Shown here piece after piece: positions 9,967 to 16,651 of a stretch of 16,651 bases of DNA. The translations under genes and the position numbers were made by a program. The notes under the pieces were generated by a model. It did not search any database, was not told where the DNA came from, and saw only the letters and a program-made list of their open reading frames with translations. The stretch's first letter is position 1. The number at the start of each line of letters is the position of its first letter. This DNA comes from Competibacteraceae bacterium UBA2792 (GTDB lineage Bacteria > Pseudomonadota > Gammaproteobacteria > Competibacterales > Competibacteraceae), in contig DEHU01000258.1 in the NCBI GenBank assembly GCA_002352125.1, positions 1 through 16,651 on the forward strand, given 5' to 3'.

Positions 9967-10566
9967 ATGTCGCCAAATCCGCGCTTGAAATCTCCGATGC
10001 CTCCCGGCGCCGATGCTCATCGGCAAATCCACGGTTTGCTGATGAGCTACAGCCGGGGTTTGCCCAACGATGACACTTTGGCGCGGATGTTGGCGACCCA
10101 GGCCAGTGGCGGCGGTTCGTTGCCTGCCGGCTTGGGGCTGACGCCACCCGAATTCGTCGCCTTGCTAGGGCGGCATTTTCCGGGCGCCACATTGCCGGTC
10201 ATGCCGGACCGGCCACCGCCCGCTTGGGATCCGAGGCTGCTGGAGGAAAAAGAAGAACTGATCAAGTTGCTCGACTTTCACCGGGCAGGACAGGATGTTT
10301 CAGAGCGTTGGATGAGCGTGATCGTCGCTACCGGCTGCATGGCTAACGATCATCTTTGGGAGGATCTAGGCTTGTGGTCGCGGCGGGATTTGAGCGAACT
10401 GATGGCGCGGAATTTTCCGGTGCTGGCGGCTAAAAACGACCGCGACATGAAGTGGAAGAAGTTTCTCTACAAACAGCTTTGCGAGCAGGAAGGCATCTAC
10501 CTGTGCCGTGCTCCTTCCTGCGCGATCTGTCGCGATTACGCGCTTTGCTTTGGGCCGGAAGATTGA
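9967..10566 (+). CDS. nifQ: NifQ, molybdenum donor for FeMo-cofactor synthesis
   Basis: NifQ carries a [Mo-3Fe-4S] cluster and gives molybdenum to NifEN/NifH during FeMo-co maturation. The family signature C-x4-C-x2-C-x5-C is complete near the C-terminus: C180, C185, C188 and C194 in 'CRAPSCAICRDYALC'. The preceding 'WEDLGLWSRRDLSELMARNFP' and 'ARNFPVLAAKNDRDMKWKKF' are typical of NifQ. The product is 199 residues, close to the usual length. The frame is open further upstream into the FeSII-like gene, but ATG 9967 is preferred because it does not overlap that gene; a GTG at 9961 is possible. It is the last plus-strand gene of this nif unit, meeting the diguanylate cyclase gene tail to tail. 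Its presence implies a molybdenum nitrogenase. Confidence 0.95.
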   Translation: MSPNPRLKSPMPPGADAHRQIHGLLMSYSRGLPNDDTLARMLATQASGGGSLPAGLGLTPPEFVALLGRHFPGATLPVMPDRPPPAWDPRLLEEKEELIKLLDFHRAGQDVSERWMSVIVATGCMANDHLWEDLGLWSRRDLSELMARNFPVLAAKNDRDMKWKKFLYKQLCEQEGIYLCRAPSCAICRDYALCFGPED

Positions 10567-10603
10567 TAATCCAACGGTGAAGAGCAAAGCTTGGTCCTAC
10601 GTT

Positions 10604-11779
10604 TTACGGGGTGTCGGCGGCGACCCGGTCACGCCCAGCCGTTTTAGCGGCATATAACGCCGCATCGGCGCGTTGGATCACCCCGGACGGGGTTACGTCC
10701 ACACTGCGCGCCAGCGCAACACCGATGCTGGCATGGACGACGATGCTGCGGTCGCCTACGGCCACCGGCTGCGCGCCTATCACAATGCGCAATCGCTCTG
10801 CCGCTTCTACGGCCTTACCGATCCGCGTCGTCTGCTGCAAGATAACCGCAAACTCTTCACCGCCGATGCGCGCCACCACGTCGGTATCGCGCGACGCTTG
10901 CCGAAGGCGTCGTGCCACTTCGGCGAGCACGGCATCGCCGGCGGGGTGGCCATGCTCGTCATTGATGTGCTTGAAGTGATCGACATCGATCATCAGCAGC
11001 GCGAAGCCGATACCGCTGCGCTTCGCGCGACGCCACTCGCGTTGCAGTTCTTGATCGAAGGCGCGGCGGTTGAGCGCGGCCGTCAACGGATCGCGCATCG
11101 TCAGTTCGCGCAGCCGAACGACGAAGCGCGTGAGCAACATACCCAGCATCGAGAAGTTGAAGAGCGCCGCGCTGATCAGATAATTCAAGAGCAACTCGAT
11201 GTTGGCGAAGCTATCCTGATGCATCTCCAGCGAGCGGTCCATATTTTGCGATTGCTGCGCCAGGCGCACGGAAAAGCCCGCCACGATCAGCACCCCGGGG
11301 ATCGCCAGCAGAGATGCCAGCTTCCAGCCAAACTCGACCTTAAACGCCGGCCAAGCGCGCAACACCGAGACCAGCATAAACAGCGCCAGTCCGCCGTAGG
11401 AAAACAACACGCGCCACGACGCCATTGCCTCGGACGGACCGATGCAGACCAAGGCCGCGGTCGTGACGGCCACGATGGCCACTTGCACGCGGTCCCAGCC
11501 CGGGAGCCGCAAGAAGAGCTCCAGTCCACGATTGAGCATCGCGTACGACAGCAGCCACGAGATGGCGCTGCCCACATAGGCCCACCAGCCTCGCGTCTCG
11601 TTGCGCTGCGCGGCCAGCACCATGCCGACAGCGAGCAGCAACATGAAAGCTGCCCAGCACCAAGCAGCCGGTCGCTCATCGGCGATCAGCAGGCCGCACA
11701 AAAGCCATCCCAATACGTACAGCGTAAACTGGGCGCCGACGAGCAGCACAAGCGGAGCAAGGATCAGGTTTTCGGTCAT
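10604..11779 (-). CDS. Membrane-bound diguanylate cyclase (GGDEF domain)
   Basis: Makes c-di-GMP from two GTP at the inner membrane. The 391 residues begin with about seven hydrophobic segments (roughly 4-32, 38-57, 66-88, 98-114, 121-140, 152-171, 193-219), an N-terminal region I do not recognise as a named sensor. The GGDEF domain runs from about 229 to 388, starting 'DPLTAALNRRAFD'. The active-site signature GGEEF is intact at 306-310. An RxxD inhibitory site (RDTD, 297-300) lies exactly five residues before it, so product feedback inhibition is expected. The gene converges with nifQ. A degraded IS256 fragment begins about 20 bp upstream of its ATG, and no ribosome binding site is seen, so its native promoter may have been lost or replaced. 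It and the EAL proteins form opposing c-di-GMP activities in the same insert. Confidence 0.93.
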   Translation of the reverse strand: MTENLILAPLVLLVGAQFTLYVLGWLLCGLLIADERPAAWCWAAFMLLLAVGMVLAAQRNETRGWWAYVGSAISWLLSYAMLNRGLELFLRLPGWDRVQVAIVAVTTAALVCIGPSEAMASWRVLFSYGGLALFMLVSVLRAWPAFKVEFGWKLASLLAIPGVLIVAGFSVRLAQQSQNMDRSLEMHQDSFANIELLLNYLISAALFNFSMLGMLLTRFVVRLRELTMRDPLTAALNRRAFDQELQREWRRAKRSGIGFALLMIDVDHFKHINDEHGHPAGDAVLAEVARRLRQASRDTDVVARIGGEEFAVILQQTTRIGKAVEAAERLRIVIGAQPVAVGDRSIVVHASIGVALARSVDVTPSGVIQRADAALYAAKTAGRDRVAADTP

Positions 11780-11798
11780 TTAGGTCAGCGGGTGTTAT

Positions 11799-11987
11799 GA
11801 ACACCATCGCCAGGATACCCCAGCGAGAGACGCAACTCAGGGTCTTGTCAGTGCGCAACCGAACGACGGCGAAGGTGGCAATGGAGTTCGCGATCCGCGG
11901 GCGAACCCAATGTCCAGCGGGAGAATCATCAAACGCCAACAGCACCGCGTGGGCTTTCTCGAAGCAGATCGCCGCTTTCGGGCAATA
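11799..11987 (-). pseudogene. Decayed IS256-family transposase fragment
   Basis: Read on the minus strand, this stretch translates to a degraded C-terminal piece of an IS256 (Mutator-like) transposase: 'PKAAICFEKAHAVLLAFDD', then 'SPAGHWVRPRIANSIATFAV', then 'RLRTDKTLSCVSR' and 'AMVF'. I recall the family pattern as PKA..CL.KD...LLAFYDFPAEHW...RT.NPIESTFATVR.RT..TKGCLS...ALAMVF. Relative to this, the NPIES segment has lost a residue, and with it the conserved glutamate. Nothing of the N-terminal two thirds of a transposase is seen upstream and no terminal repeats were found. It sits directly upstream of the diguanylate cyclase and marks a past insertion event. Confidence 0.78.
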
Positions 11988-12252
11988 GGGCGGCCGGGAA
12001 CGGATTGAAAGCGCGTTTGGCGTCGATGCGGGGCGCGGCCATCGAAATGTCGTGCAAGGCTGCCTTCGATTACTGGCTCTTGGACGGTTTATTCAAGCGC
12101 ATTAGCGGTTCCTGGACCTCACAGCGCTGACCTTGTGTCCCCCCGAACGGATCGCTTAGCAGAATAATTTTATCTTTGCTCACGGCGCATTCGTTCTTTC
12201 ATCACATCGGGCTATCGGGAGTAACATTAGCCCAAGCAACCAATCGTTCTGC
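11988..12252. other. Gene-free stretch between the IS fragment and the EAL gene
   Basis: No convincing coding region on either strand. It begins GC-rich and turns AT-rich from about 12160, the likely left edge of the compositionally different segment. An inverted repeat GGGCTA (12209-12214) / TAGCCC (12228-12233) with a 13-base loop lies just past the EAL stop. It has no T-run in the EAL reading direction, so it is at best a weak terminator. The rest may be further unrecognisable mobile-element remains. Confidence 0.4.
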
Positions 12253-12972
12253 TCAATCATTTGGATAAAAAGCTACCGGCAAGCGTTCAAACGCTGGTTT
12301 GGCAAAAAAATAGCCTTGGAATAACTCGATACCTTCCTCATAGCACCAAAGATATTCTTTCTTAGTTTCGACACCTTCAGCAATGATATCGATACCAAGA
12401 TCTCTACAAGTCCGGATAATACCCCTCACTATGGCTTGGCGGGGTCCACGGCTATCGATACAACGAATCAATGACATATCGATTTTGATACTATCCGGCT
12501 GAAAGTCAGCCAACAAATTCAAGCCGGAATAACCGGCACCAAAATCGTCAATCGCGATACCAATTCCAGCACTACGATATTGATTAATGGATTCAGCAAA
12601 TTCATCGATATCATCAATGATTTCAGACTCCGTCACTTCGATCGTGATCGATTCACGAGAAATACCGACAGAATCAGCCATCGCCAAAGTCGACGAAATT
12701 GCAGTTTGCGAAGCCAACAGTGCCTTTGAAAATAAATTCAAATTCAAATGACACCCCAGGCCTAGTTTGGCTGCCAATGAAATGGCTTTTAGCCGTAATA
12801 GCTCATCGAACTGATACAGATTGACTTGCTCTACCTGCTGAAAAATCTGACTGGCTGGATCGTTGCGATAACCACGCACCAAAGCTTCAAAAGAAATGAT
12901 TGAGCCGGTGGCGATATTAACAATCGGTTGAAAAGCAAACGAAAAATCAGGAAAAATCGCCTCGCTAACCAT
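12253..12972 (-). CDS. Stand-alone EAL-domain c-di-GMP phosphodiesterase
   Basis: A 239-residue soluble protein made up almost entirely of one EAL domain, predicted to hydrolyse c-di-GMP to pGpG. The main catalytic and metal-binding motifs are present: E29-A-L (residues 29-31), the Asn in 'CHLNLNLF', 'IEVTESE', 'DDFGAGYS', the Lys in 'DSIKIDMSL', 'AEGVET' and the Gln in 'FQGYFFAKP'. There is no sensor domain, membrane segment or signal peptide. The ATG at 12972 is chosen because it lies 4 bp after the stop of the BLUF-EAL gene; starting at 13029 would add 19 residues that overlap that gene. No strong ribosome binding site is seen, consistent with translational coupling. It is clearly related in sequence to the degenerate EAL half of its neighbour. 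Codon use is more AT-rich than in the flanking nif genes. Confidence 0.92.
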   Translation of the reverse strand: MVSEAIFPDFSFAFQPIVNIATGSIISFEALVRGYRNDPASQIFQQVEQVNLYQFDELLRLKAISLAAKLGLGCHLNLNLFSKALLASQTAISSTLAMADSVGISRESITIEVTESEIIDDIDEFAESINQYRSAGIGIAIDDFGAGYSGLNLLADFQPDSIKIDMSLIRCIDSRGPRQAIVRGIIRTCRDLGIDIIAEGVETKKEYLWCYEEGIELFQGYFFAKPAFERLPVAFYPND

Positions 12973-12976
12973 AATT

Positions 12977-14179
12977 CTACGCCAGAGGTATGTTTGGGCT
13001 GGGCAATTGCTCAAAAGCAGGGCTAGCAATGTAATTGCCCTGCAATAACTCTACCTCCTCATCGACGAACCATTTAAACTCACCCAGCGTCTCAATATTC
13101 TTGGCCATCATATCGATACCCAAGTCAGTACAAGTTTGCTTTAAACCCAGAACAATGGCTTGGCGTGGTCCATTTTTATCGATATCCTGCACTAACTGTG
13201 CATCCAATGAAATCATTTCTGGGCGCAGCAGTGCCAATAAATTTAAACTGGCAAGCCCAGAACCGAAATGATCAATTGAAATACGCAAACCCGACCCGCG
13301 ATATTCTTCAATAATCTTGGCAAACTGCTCACGTTCGCCAATCAGTTTATCTTGATCAATTTGTAAAACAATACGACTTGGCTCAATACCATTTTTCTCG
13401 GCAGCCTCCAAAGAGGCCGAAATCGCCGCCTGCGCATCTTCCACTCGCCTGGCAATAAAACTCAGATGCAAATCACACGATAAACCCAATTTGGCTGCCA
13501 TGCTAATGGCAATAGCCCGGCAATTAGTATCGAAATAAGACCACTCGATATCACCGATCTGTGGCAAAATGTCTGGAAAGGCCTCATTATGTTGTCCACA
13601 CAAAATTGCTTCGTAAGCCTTTACGGTACCGTTAGCGACATTAATCACAGGCTGGAAAGAAAAAGACACTTTTGGCGTCATCATGGTAGCCGGTTGCATA
13701 ACTAATTTTTTGGCATCCGCCCCAAGATCAGGACTTAACGTATACTTGACTTTAGTGCGCCAGCGCCCCTCCCGAAAGGCGGCCAATAATTTTTTGGCCC
13801 GACCCGGCGTAATTTCAGTAAAACTAGAGCCTTTGCTGAAAAAATCATTCAGACCAATCAATTCATCCAGTTCCTGCTGAGAAACGCTAGAATAGCCCAT
13901 AGTCCATTCACCAAAGGCGCGCTTGGCAATAGGCTCTCGAATAATAGTCGAAACTTTAGTGTGCCTAACATCTTGGCTAATTTCATCAAATAACCGATCA
14001 ACGACTACCGCTGTCCCTTCTAGCACCTGAAAAAAACTGCCGTTCTCATAAAGCAGCATGCCAGTGATACCTAGCCGCGCATTTTTAGCTCTGGCCTTTA
14101 CCAGTAATTCGCGTAACTCAGACTCCTGCATGGGCTGAACTGCCGCGCTGCAATAAATCAGATGTATTAAAGTAACCAT
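12977..14179 (-). CDS. BLUF blue-light sensor fused to a degenerate EAL domain
   Basis: A 400-residue soluble protein. Residues 1 to about 97 are a BLUF flavin-binding photosensor. Y9, N33, Q51, W92 and M94 sit at exactly the spacing of the AppA residues Y21, N45, Q63, W104 and M106, so light sensing should work. A helical linker (about 100-165) leads to an EAL domain (about 170-395) that has lost most catalytic residues. EAL reads EAI (190-192), the catalytic Asn is H238, EVTE reads Q-I-D-Q (273-276), DDFG reads D-H-F-G (303-306), the catalytic Lys is S324 and EGVET reads K-N-I-E-T; only E190, D303 and Q380 remain. It is therefore probably not a phosphodiesterase but a binding or regulatory module, as reported for E. 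coli BluF/YcgF. It is followed by an intact EAL gene 4 bp downstream. AAAGG seven bases before the ATG is a plausible ribosome binding site. Confidence 0.92.
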   Translation of the reverse strand: MVTLIHLIYCSAAVQPMQESELRELLVKARAKNARLGITGMLLYENGSFFQVLEGTAVVVDRLFDEISQDVRHTKVSTIIREPIAKRAFGEWTMGYSSVSQQELDELIGLNDFFSKGSSFTEITPGRAKKLLAAFREGRWRTKVKYTLSPDLGADAKKLVMQPATMMTPKVSFSFQPVINVANGTVKAYEAILCGQHNEAFPDILPQIGDIEWSYFDTNCRAIAISMAAKLGLSCDLHLSFIARRVEDAQAAISASLEAAEKNGIEPSRIVLQIDQDKLIGEREQFAKIIEEYRGSGLRISIDHFGSGLASLNLLALLRPEMISLDAQLVQDIDKNGPRQAIVLGLKQTCTDLGIDMMAKNIETLGEFKWFVDEEVELLQGNYIASPAFEQLPSPNIPLA

Positions 14180-14200
14180 TGCTCCGCCTTTATGTCTGGC

Positions 14201-14228
14201 TATTAAATTTCACTTAAAGACCTAACAA
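14201..14228 (-). promoter_or_regulatory. Possible sigma-70 promoter of the BLUF-EAL / EAL operon
   Basis: On the minus strand a -35-like TTGTTA (14228-14223) and a -10-like TTAATA (14206-14201) are 16 bases apart, in AT-rich DNA about 22 bp before the BLUF-EAL ATG. The fit is only fair. Confidence 0.35.
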
Positions 14229-14315
14229 ATTTATCCGCTACCCCGCTGTCATGGGCGCGAAGCGCCTGCAACGACGCTGGAGTTCAGCGGGACGTTTAGC
14301 TCGTCTGCTGAAACG
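14220..14315. repeat. Palindrome-rich, attC-like or terminator-like element
   Basis: A GC-rich, highly self-complementary block inside AT-rich DNA. Outer arms CCCGCTG (14242-14248) and CAGCGGG (14285-14291) enclose a hairpin GGCGC-GAA-GCGCC (14254-14266). An alternative hairpin, CGCTG/CAGCG (14275-14279 / 14285-14289), competes with the outer stem. A further hairpin pairs CGTTTAGC (14293-14300) with GCTGAAACG (14307-14315), with one bulge. Read on the minus strand, just after the methylase stop, it starts GCTAAAC and ends GTTAGGT. These resemble the RYYYAAC and GTTRRRY ends of an integron attC site, the right end perfectly and the left with one mismatch. The spacers are asymmetric and no integrase is in the window, so a folded terminator or a REP-like element is equally possible. 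Confidence 0.45.
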
Positions 14316-14344
14316 ACTTGTCATGCCGTATCATATTTGGCACG

Positions 14345-15238
14345 TCACTCAAGAAAAGCATGCTGAACTGGGCGGCTTGTTACCACTTCTCGTGACGACG
14401 CAGCGAAATTAGTAACTAGCGCTTCAACAATTGGGTTTCTATTCTCTTCTTTTCCACCGATATGATAAAAATGTTCTCTGGTTAGAATTGGAAAGCTCGA
14501 CCAGAGGAATTTTATATAATTATTCTCTCGATAGTCATTGTGATGCCAAGTAGACAATATAAATTTACCGCGAAAATTGACCAAGCACTCGAAAAGGTCT
14601 TGTTCATGAGCATCATCCCATCCGTTGTAGTAATCAACATGCCTATCGATATAAGGAGGATCACAATAAATAATGTCATTTTCAATAGCTTGGGATATGG
14701 TTTTCTCGAAGCTTTGGCACTTAAAAGAAAAATCTTTTGCCCTAATTATTTTTGCAACCCATGCAACCTGATTGGTTATTTTCGTTATATAGGCTTGTGC
14801 AAAGCGATTGGGTTTCCGACAAAATGGAATGTTAAATTTACCTTTACGATTGAACCTTATCATTCCATTGAACCCTGCCCGATTAACAAATAAGAAATCC
14901 AATGGAGAGTGCTCGGCATTAAATCTATCTCTTATAAAATAATAGTGTTCTTCTCCTTTTTCTAACAAGGTAGCACCCTCTCTATTGAGGTAGTCGTTGA
15001 CTATTTCAGGCGTGATTTCATTTCTAGCAATCGCAGAATAAAAATTTACTAGATAAGGGTTTGTATCGCAAAGTACTGCACAATATGGTGCAACGTTGAA
15101 GGCAACTGCGCCTGTTCCCATGAAAGGCTCAATCCAAGCACCATTGAAATCCGGTGGCATAATGCTCTTTATCCAAGGAATAAGCTTGGTCTTAATCCCT
15201 TGAGATTTAATTGGTGGAACGCCAAATTTAATGCTCAC
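14345..15238 (-). CDS. Dam/D12-class DNA adenine-N6 methyltransferase, apparently orphan
   Basis: Predicted to methylate the N6 of adenine in a short DNA motif using SAM. In the 297 residues, the SAM-binding motif I is '[12 protein letters not shown]' (from E37) and the catalytic motif IV is 'YCDPPY' (DPPY at 193-196), in the order of the alpha/D12 group. '[20 protein letters not shown]' is the family's conserved central segment. No restriction endonuclease or specificity subunit is nearby, so it looks like a solitary or phage/cassette-derived methylase. The start is a GTG at 15238; a short upstream ATG frame ends at a TGA overlapping that GTG and may be a leader or chance. Base composition is AT-rich compared with draT and nifH, suggesting recent transfer. 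Its recognition site cannot be read from sequence; GATC is only a guess from the family. Confidence 0.9.
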   Translation of the reverse strand: MSIKFGVPPIKSQGIKTKLIPWIKSIMPPDFNGAWIEPFMGTGAVAFNVAPYCAVLCDTNPYLVNFYSAIARNEITPEIVNDYLNREGATLLEKGEEHYYFIRDRFNAEHSPLDFLFVNRAGFNGMIRFNRKGKFNIPFCRKPNRFAQAYITKITNQVAWVAKIIRAKDFSFKCQSFEKTISQAIENDIIYCDPPYIDRHVDYYNGWDDAHEQDLFECLVNFRGKFILSTWHHNDYRENNYIKFLWSSFPILTREHFYHIGGKEENRNPIVEALVTNFAASSREVVTSRPVQHAFLE

Positions 15239-15298
15239 TCTTTACCGTTTCTCATAACATCCCTGCAACCCGGACCCATTCACGCAATTCCCGCTAAA

Positions 15299-16189
15299 TC
15301 ACGCCAATCTTTCCACCTCATAAATCCCGCCGATCACTACATACTCGTCCTCACCTTTCAGCATCCCCGGCAACAGCCGATTGTAGAAAAACACCTTGGA
15401 CACTGGTACTTGCGTCCGTAGCATATGATCGCCGAACTCCTCGGCGCGCTCGCGGCGGACGCTGAAGGAACTGAGGTTGTTGAGTAGCACGATCCAGTGG
15501 TGACGGTCGGGCTTGGCCAGCACTTGATCATCGCTGAATCGATTGAAACCGCGATACAAAGTCAGGTGGGTCAGATCCGGCTGCTGGCGGTGTAACTCGT
15601 ACTGGCAGTAGGTGTACAGCAGATCCAGTTGCGCCTCCAGCGCGTTGGTGTTGTACAAACCCTGGCTGCACACTTCCATAAAATGCTCGTAGGCATCCTC
15701 GGTGCGATCATCGAGCAGAACACCGTGAAAGCGGGTCAGCAATCCGAAGCGCGATTCCACCCACGCCTTCAATACGGCGCCTTCCCGGCTGTTGGGGTCG
15801 AAGGCCCAACCGCGCACCATGCGCAGATAATCCGCCCGCCCGCGCAGCTTGGGCCGACTCTGCCGCGAATCGGTCACCCGGTCTGGCATCAACCCCGCCT
15901 CTTCCAGTGCCTCCAGCCGGAAATGCACGGTCATGTAATCCATGAAGCGTCGCGCCCGTTCGGCGGGGTCCGTCAACGATTCCAACAACGGCAACAGATC
16001 GGCGTGCAGTTCTGCTACCCCATCGAGCAGCAGCGGTGCCGGATGGTGCTGAAACGTCAAGCCGCCCAAAATCACCGCTGGCAGGTTGCAGCGGTTGATC
16101 GGCAGGCAGGCGGTTTTAGGAAGGCGCGGCCCCCATTCGGGCGCCGCAGAAAAATTGTTATCAATCTGACAAGCGGCCGCGTTTGTCAT
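15299..16189 (-). CDS. draT: DraT, NAD+-dinitrogenase-reductase ADP-ribosyltransferase
   Basis: Switches nitrogenase off by attaching ADP-ribose from NAD+ to one arginine of the NifH dimer, typically after ammonium addition or energy loss. Recognisable DraT features in the 296 residues are 'LPINRCNLPAVILGGLTFQ' (from 29), 'RFMDYMTVHFRLE' and 'YNTNALEAQLDLLYTYCQYE'. An R-S-E type ADP-ribosyltransferase core is visible: R213 in 'LYRGFNRF', Ser-Phe-Ser at 241-243 and the acidic 'GEDEYVVIGG' (E280, E282). The ATG at 16189 is the only start before the conserved region; the first about 25 residues are poorly conserved, and their DNA carries a NifA box. It is divergent from nifH, its substrate gene, across 151 bp. 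The partner hydrolase gene draG is not in the window; it may lie elsewhere. Confidence 0.94.
   Translation of the reverse strand: MTNAAACQIDNNFSAAPEWGPRLPKTACLPINRCNLPAVILGGLTFQHHPAPLLLDGVAELHADLLPLLESLTDPAERARRFMDYMTVHFRLEALEEAGLMPDRVTDSRQSRPKLRGRADYLRMVRGWAFDPNSREGAVLKAWVESRFGLLTRFHGVLLDDRTEDAYEHFMEVCSQGLYNTNALEAQLDLLYTYCQYELHRQQPDLTHLTLYRGFNRFSDDQVLAKPDRHHWIVLLNNLSSFSVRRERAEEFGDHMLRTQVPVSKVFFYNRLLPGMLKGEDEYVVIGGIYEVERLA
16156..16171 (+). promoter_or_regulatory. NifA upstream activator sequence for nifH, inside the draT 5' end
   Basis: Perfect TGT-N10-ACA: TGT at 16156-16158 and ACA at 16169-16171. It overlaps codons 7-12 of draT and is centred about 128 bp before the expected nifH start. 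A near match, TGT-N10-ACC, lies at 16184-16199. The box could in principle also influence draT. Confidence 0.7.
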
Positions 16190-16253
16190 CTATGCAACCC
16201 AGCCCCCGGCTGTCCAAAACAGAAAAACAACAGCAAAAACAGGTTATTGCTGA

Positions 16254-16651
<398 letters not shown>

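Noticed and set aside
10673..11800. Long plus-strand open frame opposite the diguanylate cyclase
   Set aside because: The translation is low-complexity, rich in His, Gln and Arg, while the opposite strand carries a complete GGDEF protein with intact motifs.
12209..12233. GGGCTA/TAGCCC inverted repeat as terminator for the EAL gene
   Set aside because: Long 13-base loop and no T-run on the transcribed side; kept only as a note in the intergenic entry.
14338..14344. TGGCACG resembling the -24 half of a sigma-54 promoter on the plus strand
   Set aside because: The -12 position reads AA rather than GC at the right spacing, and it lies at the 3' end of the methylase reading against that gene, with no plus-strand gene downstream.
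14217..15238. Full integron cassette (methylase plus attC)
   Set aside because: Only one imperfect attC-like element and no integrase, attI or second attC are visible, so I report only the structured element.
16191..16210. Minus-strand GG-N10-GC with TTGCA just before draT
   Set aside because: The -24 half lacks CAC, and transcription would start inside the draT coding region, so it cannot serve the chosen draT start.

Overview
The window looks like a chromosomal segment of a GC-rich, nitrogen-fixing gammaproteobacterium. The evidence is the order nifB - ferredoxins - nifQ, a FeSII-like (Shethna protein II) ferredoxin, a draT gene divergent from nifH, and NifA/sigma-54 sites in front of both nif units. 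The species cannot be named from sequence alone.

Layout. (1) 105-2144: metG, methionyl-tRNA synthetase. (2) 2163-6059: exopolysaccharide module with a membrane sugar transferase (minus strand) divergent from a UDP-N-acetylhexosamine dehydrogenase and a UDP-hexuronate epimerase (plus strand), around an AT-rich intergenic region. (3) 6117-7274: a DUF7079-type protein and a Tat-exported PGRP-type amidase, ending in a probable terminator. (4) 7324-10566: nif unit 1, two perfect NifA boxes and a canonical -24/-12 promoter, then nifB, fdxN, a [2Fe-2S] ferredoxin, a FeSII-like ferredoxin and nifQ. (5) 10604-15238: a non-nif insert on the minus strand with a membrane diguanylate cyclase, a decayed IS256-family transposase fragment, an active-looking EAL protein, a BLUF-EAL protein whose EAL domain has lost most catalytic residues, a palindrome-rich element, and an orphan Dam-type adenine methylase. 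From about 12.2 to 15.2 kb the DNA is visibly more AT-rich than its surroundings. (6) 15299-16651: nif unit 2, draT (minus) divergent from nifH (plus, cut by the window end).

How it fits together. NifB makes the cofactor core, NifQ supplies molybdenum, the ferredoxins supply electrons or protect the enzyme from oxygen, and DraT switches NifH off by ADP-ribosylating Arg100, which is visible in the partial nifH. Between the two nif units sits a c-di-GMP module.

The most interesting part is the BLUF-EAL/EAL pair. A blue-light sensor with a complete set of flavin-pocket residues is fused to a dead EAL domain, and 4 nt downstream lies a stand-alone EAL protein with all catalytic residues. The two EAL domains look like diverged duplicates. 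This suggests a split light-controlled c-di-GMP phosphodiesterase in which the dead domain acts as a dimerising regulator. That is an inference and needs testing.
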